From Acanthochlamys bracteata (lineage: Eukaryota; Streptophyta; Magnoliopsida; Pandanales; Velloziaceae): a stretch of 64,000 bases of DNA. Position numbers and translations under genes: made by a program. Of this stretch, positions 57,036-64,000 are shown piece after piece; position 1 is the first letter of the stretch, and every line of letters begins with the position of its first letter. The notes under the pieces are model-generated. The model worked only from the letters and a program-made list of their open reading frames with translations, was not told the origin of the DNA and searched no databases. The stretch covers positions 11,532,001-11,596,000 of the forward strand of contig CM034127.1 in assembly GCA_019914995.1 (NCBI GenBank), given 5' to 3'.

Positions 57036-58245
57036 GACTTTTGTCATTCTGTTCTTCCTCAAGAAGTGAATTCTTGCAGCTTTGATATGCTTGTAAGTAG
57101 GTTATAGTTTATTATATATGCAGTGTTTCATATATGTATTGCATCTCAACACGAATAGACATTTATGTGTTTTGTAAAATTGAAGGTTGTGTTTGTTGGC
57201 ATCTTCATTCAATAATATCAATTTGGTTGGGATCATATATTCATTTGGATTTTTTTTTCCTATCATAATGTCATGCTAATTATAATGCATGTGTTGTGAA
57301 TATGTTACTTGAAGGGAATCCATAAAGTTACTCCTAGAAGTCTTATTGTCTTGCTACTTTTGGTCTATTTAGTGCATGGAAGTAGATTTTTGTTTTTGTG
57401 TCATGAGTATCAAATTTCACTTTAGCATATTTAAGGTGATTGTCAAGGAGACATGAGAAGGTGTTTTGTCTGTTTTTCATGACTGGAAGCTTGCCCTTTG
57501 AAAGATATTAGTAATGGTATATATCAGTAAGTTAATGATATGGTGACATAATAGGTAAGTGTTTGGAGTATCAAAATATTCATAGGTGATCACATGAGTT
57601 ATGTTCTTCTTTGCGAGTTAGTAGAAGCATTCTTGTCTAAGTAAGGGCCTTAATCTCAATGGGTTGGAAGTGCTTGGCCAGTTGAGCCTCTTGCTTTTAC
57701 ATCTACTAGGTGATATGTGGCACTAGCCTCGAGTATAGCGGTGTTGAAACTTTCTTTTGTTTAAAAATTCCATGAAAGCATGCTTGAAATAATGTCATTA
57801 AGTTACATAAACCTCTCATTATTGAGCTGATTAATATATCTGTAATTGCTTATAAGTTTTCCAGGTTACCTTTCTGTGTAGCTAATTGTAGATATTGGGT
57901 TTCATTGCCCGTCTTTGAAGATGTAGTTGTCTACTGCAATACTAACTTTCATATTTCTTTGGACAAATAAAGGAACAAGTGTTTTTTGGATTCCATGTCA
58001 AGCAATTGTTGAGTGTTATTTTCAGCTTATGAAAAACTGAAAGTTACTGCTACTTTGGATTGGTAGCTTTTAAAGGCACACATGTATGGAGAAATAGTAC
58101 TGCTTTTTGAGTAATGAGAGCGGTACCTCTGATACACATTTTCTCCTTACGCTATTTTTAACGCCTCTGCTTCGTCGAACTTCATTATGCTGTTGTTAAC
58201 ATCTCTAGTCCATTCGGATTTCTTTCCAATACATGTTTTGTTTAG
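57036..58245. other. Intergenic, no gene seen
   Basis: The 3' flank of copy 2 and ordinary AT-rich sequence. No open frames of interest. Confidence 0.55.
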
Positions 58246-60118
58246 CAACGACGAAGGTGGCTGGTTGCAGGACTTATTCCAAGATGGTTAACAAATGGGG
58301 CTCTTACTCAACCTTTCCAAAGGGATATCAGTTTTGCTGATGCATATTATATGAATTCTCTTAAGGAAGATTGCCTTTTTAGCATTCAAGAATCCATTCC
58401 TGCATTCAAAGGTACGATTATATTAGTCGGATTAGGATTGAACAATTTATTATACCGGTCGATATATTCACTCAGGATAGTCATCATACGGTAAAGAGCA
58501 GTACCATGCTATCTTAATATATATAATCATCATTAAACATGTCAAGCCAAACGAAAAGTCCATGGTTAATGATCATAACCCAAACCTTCTAACAAAAAGT
58601 ACTTCCCACAGTCCCAACCTATCAATATTCTTCTCCAATTAAAATCAAGAACAGATTAAAACCTCCATCTCAGGTAATCAACAACTTAGCTCTCCATATA
58701 TAAATGAAGAACAAGACCTATGAGACTCGGAAGTAGCGATTTCACAATAATGATAATGGAAGAACCCACAGAGCAGTGGCAACGGCGGCGTCAAGGTCTT
58801 CTTCTTCTACGCGAAGAAAGAGACAAATACCTTACGGCGGATGGCGGAGCCGTCCCACTATGTCAGTGAAATGCCTTACAGTGATGACCCGGAGAATGTG
58901 CTTGCCATGACTGCACTCTGGACTGCCACCATGGCTCGCCCTGACGACACTGAGCTCCCTTTGGCTGGCGCTATACCCTGCGTGGTGCTCATTCTACGCC
59001 TAGCAGTTTTCGATCCTTCATGGCTTGGCCAGCACCAGCACATGCATCTACATTCTTTAATATGCTGCCCATGTTATCGGCTCATACACACTTCGCTTGG
59101 AAAGACTTGCTAAAGCTGCTGTTGAAGCAGGTGTTGTTCTGACGTTGGTTGAGCTACTCCGCGGACGTATCAGCTGGATCGCGCAACGTGTGACAGTGCT
59201 TGGTCTTAGGCATCTTGCTAAGCTAGCTACCACTCCACTTTTAAATCTGTTGCAAACTACGGCGGAGGTGAAGTGGTGCATCTAGCCATGGCTTCTGCTA
59301 GAGAGATCAACACTGCAGCGGCGAGGGAAAGAATGCCGTATCAAAATGATCTTATAACGAGGGGAAATGGAGGAAATGGAGGATCGGAGAGCGGAGGAGG
59401 GGACGAACTAGCACCACTGCTGGTCGGTCTATCTTCCCAGCTGCTTCACCACCGGAAACACTTCATGTTAGAATCAATCTGCAAGGACTCCAAATTCTTG
59501 ACGCTGGGGTTTATGCAATTAATTGCGCGGATGCCTTGACAACGGAAACTCTCCAGCAGCTCCAGTGCTGATGCGAATTCTCTGCAATAGAGAAACGGGT
59601 CGTGCAACAATATCCGGCCAAGCATTAGAGAGGTCGTCAAGAACCTCTGCAGCCTCTCCTGCTCTTCTGATTACTGCCACTACATTGGTATTGACTCCTT
59701 TGCTATTGCTTCTCAAAGATCAGAAAAAGGTAAAATGAACTTGGCAGCATCTTCAATGATAGATTTGGTAGAGCTACGTGATCTCGGGCTGAGGAAAAAA
59801 AGTCAGCAAGACTATTGCGGAAATGCTACTGGTTGCAGTTAACAACGGTGGAAGCTCTAGTAACGAAACTCAGCAGGAAGTTTTGAGAATCGTAGAGAGA
59901 GAAGGAAAGAAAAGGCCATGGACAAACGGGAAGCTAGTGAGAGATCTGCGGTAGCAACAAAGAAGAAGAAGAAAGGGAATGACAAATTCTGGGCTGGTGA
60001 GATACCAAAGGGACGGCAGAGAAGTACGTGAAGCACTGGAGTTGTTCACAGCTAAGAGAAGAGAAGAGAGAATGGTGCTATACAGCAACAGTGCTCAATG
60101 CAGGTTGTTGTTATATGA
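58246..60118 (+). pseudogene. ARM/TPR-repeat protein pseudogene
   Basis: A possible first exon, 58246-58411, bounded by TTTAG and GTACG, encodes WLVAGLIPRWLTNGALTQPF and is assigned here only tentatively. From 58840 the reading EPSHYVSEMPYSDDPENV, MTALWTATMARPDD and QHQHMHLHSLICCPCYR matches plant ARM-repeat proteins with a C-terminal TPR domain. A frameshift near 59083 is needed to reach ERLAKAAVEAGVVLTLVELL. Another near 59240 leads to NYGGGEVVHLAMASA. Further shifts and stops separate ICKDSKFL, LLLLKDQKK and, near the end, the TPR start ERMVLYSNSAQCRLLL (60070-60117). The rest of the TPR domain is absent. Many lesions make this a clear pseudogene. Confidence 0.8.
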
Positions 60119-60121
60119 CCT

Positions 60122-60362
60122 TTGGGCGTTTAGTATCGCTTAAAAATTAGCTTTTTAATTTTTAATTACATATTTTTTAATATATTTTTATAATTATTTA
60201 AAAAATTTGTTTAAAAAATTAAAAATATTAGAAAATTTTGATATAATAAAATTTTTTTATTATATATATTTATTAATTTTTTAAATTAAAAAAAAATTTA
60301 TTTTTTTTAAAAAAATATTTTTTATTTTAAAAAAATTTTATTTCAAAAGTAATTCCAAACTC
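60122..60362. repeat. AT-rich fold-back island (MITE-like)
   Basis: Starts TTTGGGCGTTTAGTATCGC and ends AAAAGTAATTCCAAACTC, an approximate inverted pair. The interior is almost entirely A/T and resembles the block at 25140-25376 in its end sequence (AATTCCAAAC). It directly abuts the end of the ARM/TPR pseudogene. Confidence 0.5.
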
Positions 60363-60651
60363 TAATTATGGCAACGGCCACAAGCGTACGATGTATTTCT
60401 CCTTATAATTCATTGAACTTTTCATTATATGATGCAGGAATAGCTACTTCAATTAATTTAATGGTAAAACATAAATACAGAATTTACCCATACTGAACCT
60501 ATAGTGGGTCTCATATTATGGGCTGGACTAGCAAACATCCACAGCCCAGATGAACCTCAAAATATCCAAACCAACCGAACCAGAGCAAGCAGTACATAAA
60601 TCAATCAACCAAAAACCTCCAAATGAAACCTTCCCTCCATTCCATTCATCC

Positions 60652-63090
60652 ATGGCGGATAAGCTCATCTCTCCTTCACCTCCTCCTCTCCCTCTTCGCG
60701 TTCCAATTCCTCCTTCTCCTCGCCCTCTCTTCAACACCAGCACCACCAACAACAACAACAGACCTCAAAAACCTTCTCCAGTTTCTTCTTCTTCCCCTCT
60801 ATCTCCTCTCCTCCACCGTCTCCAAACGGATTCTACCACTTCATCGGCCGCTGCCTCAGACCGTCGTGGGTCCCGCTTCCGTCGTCTAGGTCGCTCCTCC
60901 GATCCCAACCGCGGCCGTCCCTGGTCTTTCTCTTCTCCTCGTTCCAAATTCGCCTTCCACTCTCTCTCCAACTCTTCTTCTACAGTCATTGAAATTTTAA
61001 ATTCCATTTTTAACCCTACTAAAGCCGGCGATGCCGACGTCGCCGCTCCTTCTGATGTTCTTGGTGTAATTGAAGCTCTCGCCTTTCACGGACGTTCCGA
61101 TATTGCCCTCGAGGTATTCGAATGGGCTCGTGGATTTATAGGTGATGAAGCTCTTCTTTCCGGCCCGGTTCTTCCTGCTGTTATCCGGATTCTCGGCCGG
61201 CAGCACCTGCCTGATGAAGCTGTGAAACTTCTCGCAGCTTCACTTTCCTCGCCAGATGTTTTCGCTCGCACTGCGCTTATCTCAGCATTGGTGGGAAATG
61301 GACGGTATAATGATGCACTTAAAGTGTTCAACGAAATGCTCCAGGATGGATGCCGGCCCACGATCATAACCTACAACATCATGCTTAATGTATATGGGAA
61401 ACTTTTCCTTCCTTGGTCAAAGGTTTTGTCCCTTGTTGATGATATGAAGAAAGATGGTATCTTCCCTGACAGGTATACTTTCAATACTTTAATTAGTTGT
61501 TGTAAGCGTGGGTCGTTGCATGAAGAGGCTATAACCATATTTAGAGAGATGAAAGCTGCGGGGTTTAAGCCGGATAAGGTCACGTATAATGCGCTTCTTG
61601 ATGTTTACGGCAAGTCAAGGAGGCACAAGGATGCAGTGCGAGTGCTGAAGGAGATGGAAGAATGTGGTTGCCCGCCGAGTGTTCTCACTTATAATTCTTT
61701 GATTTCTGCTTATATGAAAGATGGGCTTTTGGAAGAGGCATTGGAGCTGAAGGAGCAAATGGAGCAGAAGGGGATTAAGCCTGATGTTGCAACTTATACG
61801 ACTCTTTTCTCGGGGTTTGAGAAGGCGGGCAAGGATGAGTATGCTATTAGAATCTTTGAAGATATGAAGAGCAAAGGTTGCAAGCCGAATTTGTGCACTT
61901 TTAATGCTCTAATCAAGATGTATGGAAACAGAGCTAAATTTGTGGAGATGATGAAGGTGTTTGAGGAACTGCAGGTGTGCGGCTTCACCCCAGATATTGT
62001 GACGTGGAACTCCTTGCTGGCAGTGTTTGGTCAGAACGGCATGGATACGGAGTTATCAGGGGTGTTTAAGGAGATGAAGAAGGCTGGTTATGTGCCAAAA
62101 AGAGATACTTACAACACCTTAATCAGTGCTTATAGTCGTTGTGGGTCCCTTGACCAGGCTATGGATATATATAAGAGAATGCTTGCTGCAGGAATTGGAC
62201 CAGATCTTTCTACTTACAATGCTGTCCTGGCTGCACTAGCTCGTGGTGGGCTTTGGAAGCAAGCCGAGACTGTTTTTGCTGAAATGAAGAGTTGCTGTAA
62301 ACCAAATGAACACACATATTGCTCGTTGCTTCATGCTTATTGTAATGGGAAGAATTTGAACAAACTGACTTCCCTAATGAATGATGTGTATTCAGGGGAC
62401 ATAGAACCGCACAATGTGATCTTGAAAACCCTTGTGTTAGTCAGTAGCAAGAGCAATCTTCTAGCAGAGACCGAGTGTGCTTTCTTAGAGCTTAGGAATA
62501 GAGGATGTTCTCTTGATATAACTACCCTTAATGCCATGGTTTCTATATATGGGAGAAGGCAAATGGTAGCAAAAGCAGAGGAGATTTTGAAATTCATGAG
62601 AGAAAGTGGATTCAGTCCTACAATAACAACCTACAACACTTTGATGAACAAGCATAGCCGGTTGGGGGACTTTGAGAAATGTGAACACATCCTTAATGAA
62701 ATTAAGGAAAAAGGTGTTCGTCCAGATCTTTATTCATATAATACTGTCATTTATGCTTATGGAAGGCAGGGAAAGATGCAAGAAGCTGCAAGAATATTTT
62801 CAGAGCTTCAGACCTCTGGTCTTAGGCCTGACATTGTGACATACAATACATTTGTTGCTAGCTATGTTACCCACTCAATGTTTGTAGAAGCTGTTGATGT
62901 TGTTCGTTATATGATTCAGCAAGGTTGTCGGCCTAATGAGAACACTTTCAACTCAATCCTTGATGGATTTTGTAAGCAAGGTAGGAAAGAAGAAGCTATC
63001 ATATTTATTCATAACCTAAGGAAAATCCATCCTGGAATCTCCAAGGAAGAAATCAATAGGTTATCTGAAAGGTTGGCAAATGCTCCTTGA
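60652..63090 (+). CDS. P-class pentatricopeptide repeat protein (At5g02860 type)
   Basis: One uninterrupted exon. The frame is open from 60550, but the start chosen is the ATG at 60652 (MADKLISPSPPPLPLRVP), which matches the start of the Arabidopsis protein I recall and gives 812 residues. The first 110 or so residues are Ser/Pro/Arg-rich and look like an organelle transit peptide. Then at least 15 tandem 35-residue PPR motifs follow, recognisable by TYN(T/A)L(I/L) and G(x)xPD repeats, for example GCRPTIITYNIMLNVYGK and GFKPDKVTYNALLDVYGKS. There is no E, DYW or SMR domain. P-class PPR proteins bind specific organelle RNAs for stabilisation, splicing or translation. The RNA target is unknown. 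The frame is intact and single-exon, as usual for the family. Confidence 0.95.
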   Translation: MADKLISPSPPPLPLRVPIPPSPRPLFNTSTTNNNNRPQKPSPVSSSSPLSPLLHRLQTDSTTSSAAASDRRGSRFRRLGRSSDPNRGRPWSFSSPRSKFAFHSLSNSSSTVIEILNSIFNPTKAGDADVAAPSDVLGVIEALAFHGRSDIALEVFEWARGFIGDEALLSGPVLPAVIRILGRQHLPDEAVKLLAASLSSPDVFARTALISALVGNGRYNDALKVFNEMLQDGCRPTIITYNIMLNVYGKLFLPWSKVLSLVDDMKKDGIFPDRYTFNTLISCCKRGSLHEEAITIFREMKAAGFKPDKVTYNALLDVYGKSRRHKDAVRVLKEMEECGCPPSVLTYNSLISAYMKDGLLEEALELKEQMEQKGIKPDVATYTTLFSGFEKAGKDEYAIRIFEDMKSKGCKPNLCTFNALIKMYGNRAKFVEMMKVFEELQVCGFTPDIVTWNSLLAVFGQNGMDTELSGVFKEMKKAGYVPKRDTYNTLISAYSRCGSLDQAMDIYKRMLAAGIGPDLSTYNAVLAALARGGLWKQAETVFAEMKSCCKPNEHTYCSLLHAYCNGKNLNKLTSLMNDVYSGDIEPHNVILKTLVLVSSKSNLLAETECAFLELRNRGCSLDITTLNAMVSIYGRRQMVAKAEEILKFMRESGFSPTITTYNTLMNKHSRLGDFEKCEHILNEIKEKGVRPDLYSYNTVIYAYGRQGKMQEAARIFSELQTSGLRPDIVTYNTFVASYVTHSMFVEAVDVVRYMIQQGCRPNENTFNSILDGFCKQGRKEEAIIFIHNLRKIHPGISKEEINRLSERLANAP

Positions 63091-64000
63091 TGATTTTTTT
63101 AAAATAGTCAGACGCCTAGGACCATACCTTGGTTAGCAAAGGGTTCACGCCATAGATGGCAAATCCAAGTCCGTCAAATGCACCAGTTCACCTGCTGGAG
63201 GTTTTACCTTCAGCTACATCTCTTGGAGATTCAGATTTCTTATTGCATAATTAGGAAATCCTGGTGTTTTATACATTTGTAACTATAAAATATGTTCATT
63301 CTATTTTATGACATAGTTCTTCAACATGCAAGATCATATAAGTTTCTCCATGAACTAGTTTTGTAACTAACAAAGCGATTAACTTTTCTGAACTCTGAGA
63401 CAAAGGCATTCAGAAGTAAATGTATTGCTACATTTTAAGAGTTAACATCGCTTGAATTCTTATATAGAAAAATTATTCATGCAGAAATCACTTTCATGTT
63501 GTTGACCTTTTAAAAAGTTCAATTGGGTTGCATGAATAAGCCTTTCTGTTAGTTATTTCAACACCATTGATTCCAGAGAAAGGATCTGCATGCTCTACTT
63601 GTTTGTCATTATTTTTCTCTTAAGTTATTGAAGTTCCCAGCACAAGCTTCAGGAGGAAAGTAATTAATTGTTCTTTTGAAGTCCATCTTGTAGATTGTTG
63701 AACTTGATTTCAACTTTTGGATCACTCACAGTTCTACTTGCGCATGTTAGAAATTTTGTGTAAAATTCTTCTCTTGGTTTAGCAGCCTTTCATACAGCAA
63801 TTCTCCAAATACCTATCCTGTGTTCCACATTAGGTTCTGGAAGGTGTCTGGGAGATCATGATGTAAAAGTTGCATGCTTCTTCAACAAATGATTTGAAGA
63901 GGTACTCACTGCTTCATATTCCATTTACGAATTTCCAGGGAGGTTCCTTGAGTTGCCTAAATGAATTGCTGAATGCAGTTGTTGGTTCCCCTCTTTTGTA
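63091..64000. other. 3' flank of the PPR gene
   Basis: Ordinary unique sequence, probably the 3'-UTR and following intergenic DNA. A possible 3'-UTR intron donor or further gene start is not evident. Nothing else is supported before the window ends. Confidence 0.5.

Overview
The window reads as nuclear DNA of a eudicot plant. Genes are split by short GT-AG introns with AT-rich, T-rich tracts, intergenic DNA is AT-rich, and the protein families are typical of land plants: a ubiquitin-RUB/NEDD8 fusion, a KAI2-type karrikin receptor, tandem progesterone 5-beta-reductase-like enzymes, a P-class PPR protein, an EAR-motif protein and a ZAT-type zinc finger. I cannot name the species. No bacterial operons, CRISPR arrays, rRNA or tRNA genes were seen.

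Layout. 1-4.1 kb is gene-poor apart from a GC-rich hairpin. 4.1-6.6 kb holds a small plant-specific gene with an EAR motif (+). 9.0-10.9 kb is a four-exon Mpv17/PMP22 membrane protein (-), followed by the ten-exon catalytic subunit of casein kinase 2 (+, 12.6-17.6 kb). 18.4-20.6 kb is a seven-exon secreted LRR protein resembling the SERK ectodomain (-). 22.0-24.4 kb is a 77-residue zf-met2/4F5-like protein (-) whose last exon is partly duplicated downstream. 25.8-28.3 kb is the ubiquitin-RUB fusion (-), which shares a 519-bp head-to-head promoter interval with a syntaxin-6-N-domain protein (+, 28.8-30.1 kb). 31.2-32.3 kb is a 5'-truncated LINE with a 16-bp target-site duplication. 34.6-35.6 kb is a serine-rich, possibly MAKR/DUF1645-like single-exon gene (-). 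About 5.6 kb without a recognisable gene follows, then a KAI2-like alpha/beta hydrolase with an extended N terminus (41.1-44.4 kb).

The right half carries more debris. A ZAT-type zinc-finger pseudogene lies at 45.5-45.9 kb, a nearly perfect 102-bp palindrome at 46.44-46.54 kb, and a TGD5-like glycine-rich pseudogene at 46.8-47.4 kb. Two tandem progesterone 5-beta-reductase/iridoid-synthase-like genes (49.2-50.3 and 55.7-57.0 kb) are separated by 5.4 kb containing a 1.63-kb solo LTR with a 5-bp duplication, a 383-bp hAT-type MITE with an 8-bp duplication, and an unrecognised gene relic. The first copy has lost its 13-codon first exon through a 1-nt deletion and a broken splice donor. A frameshifted ARM/TPR pseudogene (58.2-60.1 kb) precedes an intact 812-residue PPR gene (60.7-63.1 kb).

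The intact genes are mostly independent housekeeping or signalling loci and do not form a pathway cluster. The nearest to a local system is the tandem 5-beta-reductase pair. Several AT-rich fold-back islands whose ends resemble GGCGTGTTT recur across the window and look like one loose MITE superfamily. Exon boundaries were placed by reading GT/AG sites and checking that phases sum to an open frame; family assignments rest on memory of the families and not on a database search.
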